From positions 1 to 50,902 of the forward strand of contig NZ_WWCU01000042.1 in the NCBI RefSeq assembly GCF_009857595.1: a stretch of 50,902 bases of DNA. The letters are read 5' to 3'. The translations under genes were made by a program, and so were the position numbers. Origin of the DNA: Pseudoduganella aquatica. GTDB lineage: Bacteria; Pseudomonadota; Gammaproteobacteria; Burkholderiales; Burkholderiaceae_D. Positions 32,970-44,100 of the stretch are shown here, one piece after another; the stretch's first letter is position 1; each line of letters opens with the position of its first letter. The notes under the pieces are model-generated. The model did not search any database. It was given only the letters and a program-made list of their open reading frames with translations, and was not told the DNA's origin.

Positions 32970-34143
32970 CGGCTGCGGCCAGCGGCCGCACCACGGCCTG
33001 TTCCTTGCGGATCAGCCGGTCCGCCAGCCTGGCAATGATGAAGGCGGCGGCCAGCAGGGCCGCGCCCACCAGGCCGATCTGGTGCCGGTCCAGGAAGGTG
33101 ATGCTGGCCGCGCCGATCACGCCCGCCGCCGACACGCCCACATACAGCGCCGCCGAGTTCAGCCCCAGCAGCAGCGGCGCGGACGCCGGCGCCAGGCTGA
33201 TCAGGCGGTGCTGCTGCGGCACCAGCAAGCCCCAGCCGCACACGCCCCACACCACGATGGACAGCGCCGCGCTCCACAGGTGCGCAGCGGCCCAGGGCAG
33301 CAGCGCGAAGTTGACGGTGGCGAGCGCCAGCGCGCCGTAGATGATGGTGCGGCTGCCGAAACGGTCCGTCAGCTTGCCCGCGCTCAGGTTGCCCACGGTG
33401 GCGGCCACGCCCCACAGCAGCAGCAAGCCTGCCAGTACTTCCGTCCTGCCGCCGGTGACGCGGTCGAAGGTCACGCCGATATAGGTGTACACGGCGAACA
33501 TGCCGGAATAGGCGGCCAGCGTGGTCAACAGCGTCAGCAGCACGCGGCTGTCTTTCAGCGGCGCGAGGCGCTGGCGCAGCGTGACGGCGGGCAGGGCGGG
33601 GATGGCGGGCAGCATGGCGTAGACGGCCACGCTGGCGATCAGGCCCACGATGGTCACGAACCACATGGTGGCGCGCCAGTCGCCCAGGCCGCTGATGAAG
33701 GTGCCGATGGGCGAGCCGAAGGCGGTGGCGCTGGTCAGCCCGGCGATGACGATGGCCAGCGCCTGGGCGCGCTTCTCGGGCGGCACCAGCGAGGCGCCGG
33801 TGGCCGTGGCGGTGGGGCTGAACATGGCCGCGCCCAGGCCGGCGATCAGGCGGCTGGCCAGCACCCATTCTATGGACGGCGCCACCGCCGTGATCAGATT
33901 ACCCAGCACAAACACCACCAGCCCCGTCAGCAGCAGGCGCTTGCGCGGCCAGTGCGCCGCCGTGGCCGCCACCACCGGCGACAGCAGCGCATAGCTCAGC
34001 GCATACAAAGTCACCATCTGCCCGGCCACCCCTATCGACACCCCCAGCGACTGCGACACCTGGGGAAGTATGCCGGCCACGACAAAGCTGTCTGTGCCGA
34101 TGGCGAACATGCCCGCTGCCAGCACGATCAAACGACGATCCAT
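32962..34143 (-). CDS. MFS transporter, DHA1 efflux type
   Basis: A 393-aa, 12-helix transporter of the AraJ/NepI/CmlA-like DHA1 group. Helix 1 has AAGMFAIGTDSFVVAGILPQVS, and loop 2-3 and helix 4 are typical (ASRLIAGLGAAMFSPTATATGASLVP). The ATG at 34143 has AAGGAG upstream. It is divergent from an HxlR regulator, with two dyads between them, the usual arrangement for a drug or toxic-compound efflux pump under local repression. The substrate is unknown. Confidence 0.88.
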   Translation of the reverse strand: MDRRLIVLAAGMFAIGTDSFVVAGILPQVSQSLGVSIGVAGQMVTLYALSYALLSPVVAATAAHWPRKRLLLTGLVVFVLGNLITAVAPSIEWVLASRLIAGLGAAMFSPTATATGASLVPPEKRAQALAIVIAGLTSATAFGSPIGTFISGLGDWRATMWFVTIVGLIASVAVYAMLPAIPALPAVTLRQRLAPLKDSRVLLTLLTTLAAYSGMFAVYTYIGVTFDRVTGGRTEVLAGLLLLWGVAATVGNLSAGKLTDRFGSRTIIYGALALATVNFALLPWAAAHLWSAALSIVVWGVCGWGLLVPQQHRLISLAPASAPLLLGLNSAALYVGVSAAGVIGAASITFLDRHQIGLVGAALLAAAFIIARLADRLIRKEQAVVRPLAAAVN

Positions 34144-34185
34144 GGTACTGCTCCTTAGAAAGCGCGCCTTTGCAGGCAAAATTTT

Positions 34186-34229
34186 AGTTTCATTATGCAA
34201 CTTAGCAGATAAAGTTGCGTTATGCAACT
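34186..34229. promoter_or_regulatory. Paired HxlR operator-like dyads
   Basis: AGTTTC-ATTAT-GCAACT (34186-34202, one mismatch) and AGTTGC-GTTAT-GCAACT (34213-34229, perfect) are 27 bp apart in the 107-nt divergent region between the MFS and HxlR genes. Confidence 0.65.
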
Positions 34230-34250
34230 GATGGATTTAGAATCGTCCGC

Positions 34251-34778
34251 ATGCAACGTAAAACTTTCGATGGCATGAACTGCTCAATAGCCCGCGCGCT
34301 CGACCAGGTTGGCGAGTGGTGGAGCCTGCTTATCATTCGCGAATGCACGCTGGGCACGACGCGTTTTGACGAATTCCAGGAGAGGCTGGGCATTGCCCGC
34401 AATATCCTGACCAGCCGGCTGAACCGGCTGACCGAGCTGGGCATACTGGAAAAATCGGCGATCGAAGGTCATGAGCGCCGCCAGGGCTACCGGATGACGC
34501 CCAAAGGCGAGGAACTGTTCCCGGTGCTGCTGGCCCTGCTGCAGTGGGGGGACAAATGGGCGCCGGGGCCGAACGGCGGCTCGGTGCGCTATGTGGAGCG
34601 GGAGAATGGCCGGGAAGTGGCGCCGGTTGGCCCCAAGTCGGCCGACGGCCGCCCGCTGGGCCTGCGCGACCTGCGCATGATGCCGGGACCGGGCGCCACC
34701 GCGTCCACCCAGGCCAGGATAGACGCCCGCAACGCGGCGGTGCTAGGTGAAAGCGAGGCGCAAGGTGCAGATCATTGA
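34251..34778 (+). CDS. HxlR-family transcriptional regulator
   Basis: A 175-aa winged-helix regulator. The core is FDGMNCSIARALDQVGEWWSLLIIRECTLGTTRFDEFQ, ARNILTSRLNRLTELGILEK and YRMTPKGEELFPVLLALLQWGDKW, a complete HxlR domain with Cys11 at the position often used for aldehyde or redox sensing. The C-terminal 60 or so residues extend beyond the usual domain. It is divergent from the MFS gene. Its last 14 nt overlap the next small gene. Confidence 0.9.
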   Translation: MQRKTFDGMNCSIARALDQVGEWWSLLIIRECTLGTTRFDEFQERLGIARNILTSRLNRLTELGILEKSAIEGHERRQGYRMTPKGEELFPVLLALLQWGDKWAPGPNGGSVRYVERENGREVAPVGPKSADGRPLGLRDLRMMPGPGATASTQARIDARNAAVLGESEAQGADH

Positions 34779-35151
34779 TTTTCCGGCCCTGATGAAGCTG
34801 GCCCTAAGCTCGGCGGCGGTCAGCGCGAAATGCAGCTGCAGCAGTGTGCCGCTGCTGGCCTGGCAAAGCCTGCCGACATCGCTGGATCTGGCACAGCTGG
34901 CCGAAGTGGGCACGCTGGTGGAGGATCCCTACGAAGAGCCGACCTTCAAGGAATACCACCCCAAGGGCACGCGCTACGAAAGCGAAGACGCGCCCATCGC
35001 ACCGCGCTACTACCCCGCCAATCTCAGCCAGGTGCTGCGCTGCCAGGTTTGCGGCCGCCACTACCTGCGCTACAACGAAGCAGGCGGCTACTTCACCGAA
35101 CTGCGCATGCGCGCCCTGCGCCCCGAGCTGCTGGTGGATGCAGCCCCGTAG
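34765..35151 (+). CDS. Hypothetical protein with a CxxC motif
   Basis: A small protein of about 128 aa from a GTG at 34765 (GAGG upstream); an earlier GTG at 34747 is also open. The sequence is IIDFPALMKLALSSAAVSAKC...RCQVCGRHYLRYNEAGGYFTELRMR. The Cys-x-x-Cys followed by HY and an aromatic-rich end suggests a small zinc-bound or redox domain. An upstream CSCS cluster could add ligands. It overlaps the HxlR gene by 14 nt and its TAG stop lies inside a REP-like palindrome. I do not recognise the family. Codon-position GC and length support a real gene. Confidence 0.6.
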   Translation: MQIIDFPALMKLALSSAAVSAKCSCSSVPLLAWQSLPTSLDLAQLAEVGTLVEDPYEEPTFKEYHPKGTRYESEDAPIAPRYYPANLSQVLRCQVCGRHYLRYNEAGGYFTELRMRALRPELLVDAAP

Positions 35152-35183
35152 GGCGGGTTAGCGCGCAAGCGCGTAACCCGCCA
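35148..35183. repeat. REP-like palindrome copy 3
   Basis: GTAGGGCGGGTTAGCGCG, then CAAGCGCGTAACCCGCC. It contains the stop codon of the CxxC protein and lies between convergent genes, exactly as copy 1 does. Confidence 0.85.
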
Positions 35184-35193
35184 GCGCCGCCCG

Positions 35194-36327
35194 CTACGCG
35201 CGGAACGGATTGCGCTCATTCAGCTCGCTGATGTAATCATCAATCCCGCCGCTCTCGCGTTCCAGGAAGCGCTCGACCGCGTCCGCAAAGGCAGGATGCG
35301 CCAGCCAGTGCGCCGACCACGTCTTCTGCGGCAGGAAACCGCGCGCCATCTTGTGCTCGCCCTGCGCGCCGCCTTCAAACGTGGCGATGCCGTTGGCGAT
35401 GCAGAACTCCAGCGGCTGGTAATAAGCCGTCTCAAAGTGCAGGCAAGGCACATGCTCGTCCGCGCCCCAATAGCGGCCATAGAGCGTGTCCTCCGTATGG
35501 ATCACCAGCGACGAAGCAATGGCGCGGCCCGCGCGCTCGGCCACTACCAGCAAAATATTGCCCGGCATGGCGGCGCCTATGCGCTGGAAGAAATCCAGGT
35601 TCAGATACGGCGACGAGCGGTGCTCGGCGTAGGTGTTCGAATAGCAGCGATGGAAAAAGCGCCAGTCCGCGTCGGTGGCGTCGCGGCCGCGTATCTGGCG
35701 CATGGTCACGCCGGCTTCGCGCACCTTGCGGCGTTCGGCGCGGATGTTCTTGCGCTTCTTGTGCTCCAGCGTGGACAGGAACTGTTCAAAGTCCGTGTAG
35801 CCCTGGTTCAGCCAGTGGAACTGCACGCCGCTGCGCAGCATAAATCCCGCCTCGTGCAGCTGCATGGCCTGCTCCTCCGGCGGATACAGCACGTGCGTGG
35901 ACGAGATGTCCGCCGCTTTCTGCTGCGCCTTCAGCAGCGCGACCAGTGCCGCGCGGGCCTGGCCGTCGCGCGCCAGCAGGCGGCCGCCGGTGACCGGCGT
36001 GAACGGAATGGCCGACAGCAGCTTGGGGTAGTACTCGATACCGTTGCGGTGGTAGGCGTCCGCCCAGGCCCAGTCGAACACGTATTCGCCGTAGGAGTGC
36101 GATTTCACGTAGAGCGGCATGGCGGCGGCCAGCTCGCCGCCGTCCCGCAGCGCCAGATACTGCGGCTGCCATCCGGTCTCCGCGCTGGCGCTGCCGGATT
36201 CGTGCATCGCATGCAGGAAGGCGTAGGACAGGAAGGGATTGGTTTCGCCCTGCGCGGCCAGCAGGCCGTTCCAAGCGGCTTCGCCGACTTCGGCGAGGGA
36301 GGAAATAACGTCGGGGCGGTAGCTCAT
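35194..36327 (-). CDS. COG3146 / GNAT-like acyltransferase (FemAB-like)
   Basis: A 377-aa cytoplasmic protein of the COG3146 (DUF482, peptidogalycan biosynthesis) family, with a double GNAT/FemAB-type fold. Family-typical stretches are TNPFLSYAFLHAMHESGSA near the N-terminus, EHKKRKNIRAERRKV in the middle and FEGGAQGEHKMARGFLPQKTWSAHW near the end. No substrate is proven for the family. An ATG at 36336 adds three residues; neither start has a clear ribosome site. It is divergent from nadE. Confidence 0.85.
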   Translation of the reverse strand: MSYRPDVISSLAEVGEAAWNGLLAAQGETNPFLSYAFLHAMHESGSASAETGWQPQYLALRDGGELAAAMPLYVKSHSYGEYVFDWAWADAYHRNGIEYYPKLLSAIPFTPVTGGRLLARDGQARAALVALLKAQQKAADISSTHVLYPPEEQAMQLHEAGFMLRSGVQFHWLNQGYTDFEQFLSTLEHKKRKNIRAERRKVREAGVTMRQIRGRDATDADWRFFHRCYSNTYAEHRSSPYLNLDFFQRIGAAMPGNILLVVAERAGRAIASSLVIHTEDTLYGRYWGADEHVPCLHFETAYYQPLEFCIANGIATFEGGAQGEHKMARGFLPQKTWSAHWLAHPAFADAVERFLERESGGIDDYISELNERNPFRA

Positions 36328-36457
36328 GAGAGGCATTTTACGCAAAATCGCCGATGTGGGTCGAACGCGGCGGCATTCGGTGGCATTCAGGGGCAACTTT
36401 GCACGAATGGTAAGGGCGAATGCTAAAATCGGCTTATCCATAGAGGAAGCCCGTCTT

Positions 36458-38521
<2,064 letters not shown>

Positions 38522-38544
38522 CCGTAATCAAATAGGAGAACCCC

Positions 38545-38883
38545 ATGAAGCAGATCACCGCAGTAATCAAACCGTTCAAACTGGACGAAGTCCGCGAAGC
38601 GCTGGCCGAAGTGAACGTCACCGGCCTGACCGTGACGGAAGTGAAGGGCTTTGGCCGCCAGAAGGGCCACACCGAGCTGTATCGCGGCGCGGAATACGTG
38701 GTGGACTTCCTGCCGAAAGTGAAAGTGGAAGTGGTGGTGGACGACGGCGTGGCCGAGCAGGTGGTGGACGCCATCATCAAGGCGGCGCGCACCGGCAAGA
38801 TCGGCGACGGCAAGATCTTCGTGCAGAACGTGGAGCAGGTGATACGCATCCGTACCGGCGAGACCGGCCCGGACGCGGTCTAA
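38545..38883 (+). CDS. glnB: Nitrogen regulatory protein P-II
   Basis: A 112-aa trimeric signal protein sensing 2-oxoglutarate, ATP/ADP and, through uridylylation, glutamine. It starts MKQITAVIKPFKLDEVREAL and has the T-loop GAEYVVDFLPK with the uridylylated Tyr51. KIGDGKIFV and IRIRTGETGPDAV complete the signatures. No amtB is adjacent, so glnB is preferred over glnK. Its linkage to glutamine-using NadE matters because P-II proteins are known to control NadE in some bacteria. Confidence 0.94.
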   Translation: MKQITAVIKPFKLDEVREALAEVNVTGLTVTEVKGFGRQKGHTELYRGAEYVVDFLPKVKVEVVVDDGVAEQVVDAIIKAARTGKIGDGKIFVQNVEQVIRIRTGETGPDAV

Positions 38884-38885
38884 GT

Positions 38886-39512
38886 TCAGGGGCGGCCCAG
38901 CCGCATATCGAACTTCCAGGTCAGCAAGCGCATGACGGTAATCGCCGTGGCGCTTGACCACAGTGCGAAATCGTCCGACACGGACGTTTTCTGCATCACG
39001 ATGTACATCCAGCAGCCGATGAAGGCGCAGATGGCGTAGGGTTTGCCGTCGCGGAATACCATCGGCACTTCGTTGCAGACGATGTCGCGCAGCACGCCGC
39101 CGAAGATGCCGGTGATCACGCCCATCATGGAGGCGATGAAGATGGGCATATTGGCCTGCTGCGCCTGCGACACGCCGGCCACGGCGAACAGGCCCAGGCC
39201 GACGGCGTCGGCCACCACGATCACGCGTTCGGAGACGATCTGGCGCAGCGTGCGTATCAGCGGCGTGGCGATCAGGGCCAGCACGAAGATGAGGATGGCG
39301 TATTCCTGATGCTGCACCCAGAACAGCGGGCGCTTGTCGAGCAGGATGTCGCGCAGCGTGCCGCCGCCGAAGGCCGCGATAAAGGCCACGGTGAACACGC
39401 CCACCAGGTCCATGCGCTTGCGGCGCGCCTCAATGAAGCCAGAAATCGCCCCGACCAGGATAGCCACAACTTCGATGATGGTGATCAGGGAGACGTGCGG
39501 GATGTGCTTCAT
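38886..39512 (-). CDS. TRIC-type cation channel family protein (UPF0126)
   Basis: A 208-aa, seven-helix inner-membrane protein built from two internally related halves. Each half carries a glycine-rich signature, FGGGTLRDILL in the first and GGVLRDIVCNEVP in the second. This is the YicG/YadS-like UPF0126 family, structurally homologous to trimeric intracellular cation (TRIC) channels. Its role in bacteria is unclear. It is convergent with glnB, with 2 nt between the stops. Confidence 0.9.
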   Translation of the reverse strand: MKHIPHVSLITIIEVVAILVGAISGFIEARRKRMDLVGVFTVAFIAAFGGGTLRDILLDKRPLFWVQHQEYAILIFVLALIATPLIRTLRQIVSERVIVVADAVGLGLFAVAGVSQAQQANMPIFIASMMGVITGIFGGVLRDIVCNEVPMVFRDGKPYAICAFIGCWMYIVMQKTSVSDDFALWSSATAITVMRLLTWKFDMRLGRP

Positions 39513-39596
39513 TTACTGTGGGATTGGCAAAGTTGCTAATTCCCACAGGTTAACATGCGCAACACGAGGACGGATAGGGGTATTTGGTGCCGCTAT

Positions 39597-39633
39597 GGCG
39601 GGTTGCGCGGCTGCGCCGCTAACCCGCCCTACG
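39597..39633. repeat. REP-like palindrome copy 4 (inverted)
   Basis: GGCGGGTTGCGCGGC, then TGCGCCGCTAACCCGCCCTAC. It is in opposite orientation to copy 5, which follows 17 nt later, so the two form a BIME-like pair. Confidence 0.8.
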
Positions 39634-39650
39634 ATGACGGTTGCAATCGC

Positions 39651-39686
39651 GTAGGGCGGGTTAGGTGCGGCGCACCGTAACCCGCC
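39651..39686. repeat. REP-like palindrome copy 5
   Basis: GTAGGGCGGGTTAGGTGCG, then GCGCACCGTAACCCGCC. It ends 3 nt before the Smr gene's stop codon. Confidence 0.85.
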
Positions 39687-39689
39687 GTC

Positions 39690-40382
39690 TCAGCGCCGCT
39701 CGGGCTGCAGGGCCGCGCGCAGCAGGACAATGAGGGCGCCTTCGCCGCCGTCGGACGGACGGGCCTGGCAGAACGCCACCACTTCCTTTTGCACCAGCCA
39801 GCTGTGCACCATGGACTTGAGCACCGGCTCCTGGCCGCGCGAGCCGAAGCCGCGGCCGTGGATCACGCACACGCAGCGCATGCCGCGCTGGTTGGCGCGG
39901 GTCAGGAAGGCGCCCAGCGCGTCGCGCGCGCCGTCGCGGTTCAGGCCGTGCAGGTCCAGCTCGTCCTGCACCGGCCAGTAGCCCTTGCGCATCTTTTTCA
40001 CCACATCGGGGCCGACGCCGGGCGCCGCGTAGTTCAGCGCTGGGTCTTCTTCCATGTAGTGGTCCACCTCGAACAGGTCGGACAGGGACTCCTGCAGCAC
40101 GGCCGCGTCGTCCTGGCGCTGTTCTTCCGGCGTCAGCGGACCGCGTTTCTTTGCCGCCGCCAGCGCCTTGGCCGACACCACCGGGGCCGGCTGGTGCACA
40201 TAGCGGTTCTGCTCGGGCATGCGCTGCACCTGGCCCAGCGTGTTGCGGAAGATGTTCGCTTCCGCCGCCGCCACCTTTTCGCGCTTGGCGCGCTCGGCCT
40301 CGGCGGCCGCGCGCGCCTCGCCCTGTTCCTTCAGCTGCTTGCCGAGGGATTTCAGGTCGGCAAAGTCCTTCAGTCCCGCCAT
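39690..40382 (-). CDS. Smr-domain protein
   Basis: A 230-aa protein. A charged helical N-terminus (about 1-60, rich in Ala, Glu and Lys, probable coiled coil) and a linker precede a C-terminal Smr (MutS2-type) domain. The domain carries ELDLHGLNRDGARDAL and CVIHGRGFGS, the LDLHG and HGxG motifs of Smr nucleases. Stand-alone Smr proteins (SmrA/SmrB type) act as endonucleases; SmrB cleaves mRNA at collided ribosomes. Which of these applies here is not known. It starts 4 nt after trxB on the same strand. Confidence 0.88.
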   Translation of the reverse strand: MAGLKDFADLKSLGKQLKEQGEARAAAEAERAKREKVAAAEANIFRNTLGQVQRMPEQNRYVHQPAPVVSAKALAAAKKRGPLTPEEQRQDDAAVLQESLSDLFEVDHYMEEDPALNYAAPGVGPDVVKKMRKGYWPVQDELDLHGLNRDGARDALGAFLTRANQRGMRCVCVIHGRGFGSRGQEPVLKSMVHSWLVQKEVVAFCQARPSDGGEGALIVLLRAALQPERR

Positions 40383-40386
40383 GCCC

Positions 40387-41340
40387 TTACTCCTGGCCTT
40401 CCAGGTAGCGCTGGGCGTCCAGCGCGGCCATGCAGCCGGTGCCGGCGCTGGTGATGGCCTGGCGGTAGATGTGGTCCTGCACGTCGCCGGCGGCGAACAC
40501 GCCCGGCGCGGTGGTGGCCGTGGCCATGCCCTCGGTGCCGGTCTTGGTCTTGATGTAGCCGTTGTGCATTTCCAGCTGGCCTTCGAAGATGCCGGTGTTC
40601 GGCTTGTGGCCAATCGCCACGAACAGGCCGTGCACCTTGATCTTGGTCTGCGCGCCGTCGGCGGTGGCGGCCAGGGTCAGGCCGGTGACGCCGCCTTCGT
40701 CGCCCGTCACTTCTTCCAGCGTGTGGTTCAGTTTCAGCTCGATCTTGCCTTCGGCGACCTTGGCCATCAGGCGGTCGATCAGGATGGCCTCGGCGCGGAA
40801 CTTGTCGCGGCGGTGCACCAGCGTGACCTTGGTGGCGATATTGGACAGGTACAGCGCCTCCTCGACGGCGGTGTTGCCGCCGCCGATGACGGCCACTTCC
40901 TGGCCACGGTAGAAGAAGCCGTCGCAGGTGGCGCAGGCGGACACGCCGCGGCCCATGAATTCCTGCTCGGACGGCAGGCCCAGGTACTGGGCCGAGGCGC
41001 CGGTGGCGATAATCAGGGTGTCGCAGGTGTACTCGGCGCTGTCGCCGATCAGGCGGATCGGCTTTTCGCTCAGCTTGGCCGTGTGGATGTGGTCAAACAC
41101 GATCTGCGTGTTGAAGCGCTCGGCGTGCTGCAGGAAGCGCTGCATCAGGTCCGGGCCTTGCACGCCCATCGGGTCGGCAGGCCAGTTTTCCACGTCGGTG
41201 GTGGTCATCAGCTGGCCGCCCTGTTCCACGCCGGTCACCAGCATGGGGTTCAGATTGGCGCGCGCGGCGTAAATGGCGGCGCTGTAGCCGGCTGGGCCAG
41301 AGCCGAGAATCAAAACGCGGGCGTGTTTGGTAGTGGTCAT
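40387..41340 (-). CDS. trxB: Thioredoxin reductase
   Basis: A 317-aa NADPH-dependent flavoprotein that reduces thioredoxin. It has FAD-binding LILGSGPAGYSAAIYA, the redox-active CATCDG, NADPH-binding VIGGGNTAVEEA, and GVFAAGDVQD near the end. Length is standard. It forms a two-gene unit with the Smr protein. A TATAAT box with a TTCAAC -35 lies about 80-100 nt upstream of the ATG. Confidence 0.96.
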   Translation of the reverse strand: MTTTKHARVLILGSGPAGYSAAIYAARANLNPMLVTGVEQGGQLMTTTDVENWPADPMGVQGPDLMQRFLQHAERFNTQIVFDHIHTAKLSEKPIRLIGDSAEYTCDTLIIATGASAQYLGLPSEQEFMGRGVSACATCDGFFYRGQEVAVIGGGNTAVEEALYLSNIATKVTLVHRRDKFRAEAILIDRLMAKVAEGKIELKLNHTLEEVTGDEGGVTGLTLAATADGAQTKIKVHGLFVAIGHKPNTGIFEGQLEMHNGYIKTKTGTEGMATATTAPGVFAAGDVQDHIYRQAITSAGTGCMAALDAQRYLEGQE

Positions 41341-41418
41341 GGAAGGCTTCTTAGTAAATTGGATAAACCGCAGTTGGGGGCAGGCGCGGCGATAACAATG
41401 CCGGCGAGCAAAGACAGA

Positions 41419-41448
41419 ATTATAGTCCAAGCAGGGAAACTGGTTGAA
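41419..41448 (-). promoter_or_regulatory. Predicted trxB promoter
   Basis: On the minus strand, TTCAAC (41448-41443), 18 nt, then a perfect TATAAT (41424-41419), about 80 nt before the trxB start. The remaining 199-nt gap up to ftsK shows no other clear signal. Confidence 0.5.
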
Positions 41449-41539
41449 TTGGGAGGCCGCTTCCTATGGAGATGGCTTAGAATACCCACAAATGGCTAGC
41501 GCCCTATGGTGCGCCCGCAAAAATCTTATAAAAGTATCA

Positions 41540-44089
41540 ATGCCTAAAACGAGAGAACAGCCTGCAAAGCAGCCCCCGGCAAAACAGCAGCCGACGAAGC
41601 AGCAGCCGATAAGCTATACCCGCACGCCTACCGAACGCCAGCCGCTGCCGAACCGGCTGGTGCGGCTGTTGTCGGAGGCGCGCTGGTTCGCGCTGGCGGC
41701 GCTGGCGCTGTACTTTCTGCTCATTATGGTCAGCTACAACAAGGCCGACCCGGGCTGGTCCCATTCCAATGTGGTGCCCAAGGTGTACAACCTGGGCGGC
41801 CGCGCCGGCGCGTGGATGAGCGACCTGATGCTCTACATCTTCGGCCTGTCGGCCTGGTGGTGGTGCGTGTGGCTGCTGCGCGCGGTGTGGAGCGGCTACC
41901 GCCGCCTGACCCGCAAATTCGTCACCAAGGAAGAGGAAGACGACGAGCACCGCCACGAGGGCCTGATACGCGTGATCGGCTTCGCCTTCCTGCTGGTGGG
42001 CAGCCTGGGCCTGGAATTCCTGCGCATGTACACGCTGAAGGTGCAACTGCCGCTGGCGCCGGGCGGGGTGCTGGGCAAGGTGATCGGCCACGGCGCGCAC
42101 GTCGGCCTGGGCTTTACCGGCGCCACGCTGCTGATGCTGCTGCTGTTCGGGCTGGGCTTCAGCCTGTTCTTCCATGTCTCCTGGCTGGCCGTGGCCGAGC
42201 GCATCGGCGGCTTTATCGAGGACTGCGGCGAGTGGGTGATGCACCGCTACCAGGACCGCGAAGACCGCCGCCAGGGCGAGCGCGCCACCGTGCTGCGCGA
42301 GGAAGTGGTGGTCAGCGAGCGCGCCAAGCATATCGAAAAACACGTGGAAAAACCGGTGCGCGCCGAGCCGCGCATGGACGCCGCGCCGTCGTTCAAGGCG
42401 CCTGCTCCTGCCGCCGGCCTGGCCGGCGCCATGGGCGCGGACGCCTACGACGGCGATGCCGCGCGTCCGCAGCCCACCGTGGCGCCGGAGAAGTTCGCCG
42501 CGCCGGTGCCGGTGAAGATCGAGCAGCAGGTGACGTCCGTGGTGCCGTCCGAGCGCGCCGTCAAGGAGCGCCAGGGCGCGCTGTTCCAGGACTCCCGCCC
42601 CGGCGACCTGCCGCCGCTGTCGCTGCTGGACGACGCGCCACAGACCCAGGAAACCGTGGCGGTGGAAACGCTGGAGTTCACCAGCCGCCTGATCGAGAAG
42701 AAGCTGTCGGACTTCGGCGTGGAAGCGCGCGTCGTGGCCGCTTATCCCGGCCCGGTGGTGACGCGCTACGAAATCGAACCGGCCACGGGCGTGAAAGGCT
42801 CGCAGATCGTGAACCTGGCGCGCGACCTGGCGCGTTCGCTGTCGCTCACCTCCATCCGCGTGGTCGAAACCATCCCCGGCAAGAACTACATGGCGCTGGA
42901 GTTGCCCAATCCCAAGCGCCAGATTGTGCGCCTGAGCGAGATCGTCGGCTCCAAGGTCTACCACGACAACGCCTCGCCGCTGACCGTGGCGCTGGGCAAG
43001 GACATCGCCGGCAAGCCGGTGGTGGCCGACCTGGCCAAGATGCCGCACTTGCTGGTGGCCGGTACCACCGGCTCGGGTAAATCGGTGGGCATCAACGCCA
43101 CCATCCTGTCGCTGCTGTACAAGTCCGACCCGGCCGACGTGCGCATGATACTGATCGACCCGAAGATGCTGGAGATGTCGGTCTACGAAGGCATTCCGCA
43201 CCTGCTGGCGCCGGTGGTGACCGATATGCGCCAGGCCGGCCACGCGCTGAACTGGGCCGTGAACGAGATGGAACGCCGCTACAAGCTGATGTCCAAGCTG
43301 GGCGTGCGCAACCTGGCCGGCTACAACGCCAAGATCGCCGAGGCGGCCAAGCGCGAGGAGCACATTCCGAATCCCTTCAGCATCACGCCGGATTCGCCCG
43401 AGCCGCTGGAGAAGCTGCCCACCATCGTCATTATCATCGACGAGCTGGCCGACCTGATGATGGTGGTCGGCAAGAAGGTGGAAGAACTGATCGCCCGTAT
43501 CGCGCAGAAAGCGCGCGCGGCCGGCCTGCACTTGATTTTGGCCACGCAGCGCCCATCTGTAGACGTGATCACCGGCCTGATCAAGGCCAATATCCCGACC
43601 CGTATCGCCTTCCAGGTGTCGTCCAAGATCGACTCGCGCACCATTCTGGACCAGATGGGCGCGGAAGCGCTGCTGGGCATGGGCGACATGCTTTACATGC
43701 CGCCCGGCACCGGCCTGCCGGTGCGCGTGCACGGCGCCTTCGTGTCGGACGACGAGGTGCACCGCGTGGTCAAGCATTTGAAACAGCAGGGCGAACCGAA
43801 TTATATTGACGGCATCCTCGAAGGCGGCACGCTGGAAGGCGAGGGCGGCGGCGAAGGCGGCGCGGCAGGCGGCGAGGGCGGCGGCGAAGCCGACCCGATG
43901 TACGACCAGGCGGTGCAGGTGGTGTTGAAAAACCGCCGCGCCTCCATTTCGCTGGTGCAGCGCCACTTGCGCATCGGCTACAACCGCGCGGCCCGCCTGC
44001 TGGAGCAGATGGAACAGAGCGGCGTGGTATCGCCCATGCAGTCGAACGGCAACCGCGACATCCTGGTGCCGGCCGCCAGCGCAGAATAA
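41540..44089 (+). CDS. ftsK: DNA translocase FtsK
   Basis: An 849-aa septal DNA pump that segregates chromosome termini. A basic, Gln/Pro-rich N-terminus is followed by four membrane helices (about 35-240) and a linker that is shorter than in E. coli. The motor has Walker A GTTGSGKSVGIN, Walker B IIIIDELADLMMV and LATQRPSVDVITGLIKANIP. A gly/glu-rich hinge (GEGGGEGGAAGGEGGGE) leads to the DNA-reading gamma domain (VVLKNRRASISLVQRHLRIG). The ATG at 41540 has no clear ribosome site; upstream in-frame ATGs exist at 41444 and about 41492. lolA follows after 11 nt. Confidence 0.95.
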   Translation: MPKTREQPAKQPPAKQQPTKQQPISYTRTPTERQPLPNRLVRLLSEARWFALAALALYFLLIMVSYNKADPGWSHSNVVPKVYNLGGRAGAWMSDLMLYIFGLSAWWWCVWLLRAVWSGYRRLTRKFVTKEEEDDEHRHEGLIRVIGFAFLLVGSLGLEFLRMYTLKVQLPLAPGGVLGKVIGHGAHVGLGFTGATLLMLLLFGLGFSLFFHVSWLAVAERIGGFIEDCGEWVMHRYQDREDRRQGERATVLREEVVVSERAKHIEKHVEKPVRAEPRMDAAPSFKAPAPAAGLAGAMGADAYDGDAARPQPTVAPEKFAAPVPVKIEQQVTSVVPSERAVKERQGALFQDSRPGDLPPLSLLDDAPQTQETVAVETLEFTSRLIEKKLSDFGVEARVVAAYPGPVVTRYEIEPATGVKGSQIVNLARDLARSLSLTSIRVVETIPGKNYMALELPNPKRQIVRLSEIVGSKVYHDNASPLTVALGKDIAGKPVVADLAKMPHLLVAGTTGSGKSVGINATILSLLYKSDPADVRMILIDPKMLEMSVYEGIPHLLAPVVTDMRQAGHALNWAVNEMERRYKLMSKLGVRNLAGYNAKIAEAAKREEHIPNPFSITPDSPEPLEKLPTIVIIIDELADLMMVVGKKVEELIARIAQKARAAGLHLILATQRPSVDVITGLIKANIPTRIAFQVSSKIDSRTILDQMGAEALLGMGDMLYMPPGTGLPVRVHGAFVSDDEVHRVVKHLKQQGEPNYIDGILEGGTLEGEGGGEGGAAGGEGGGEADPMYDQAVQVVLKNRRASISLVQRHLRIGYNRAARLLEQMEQSGVVSPMQSNGNRDILVPAASAE

Positions 44090-44100
44090 AAGGACACAGC

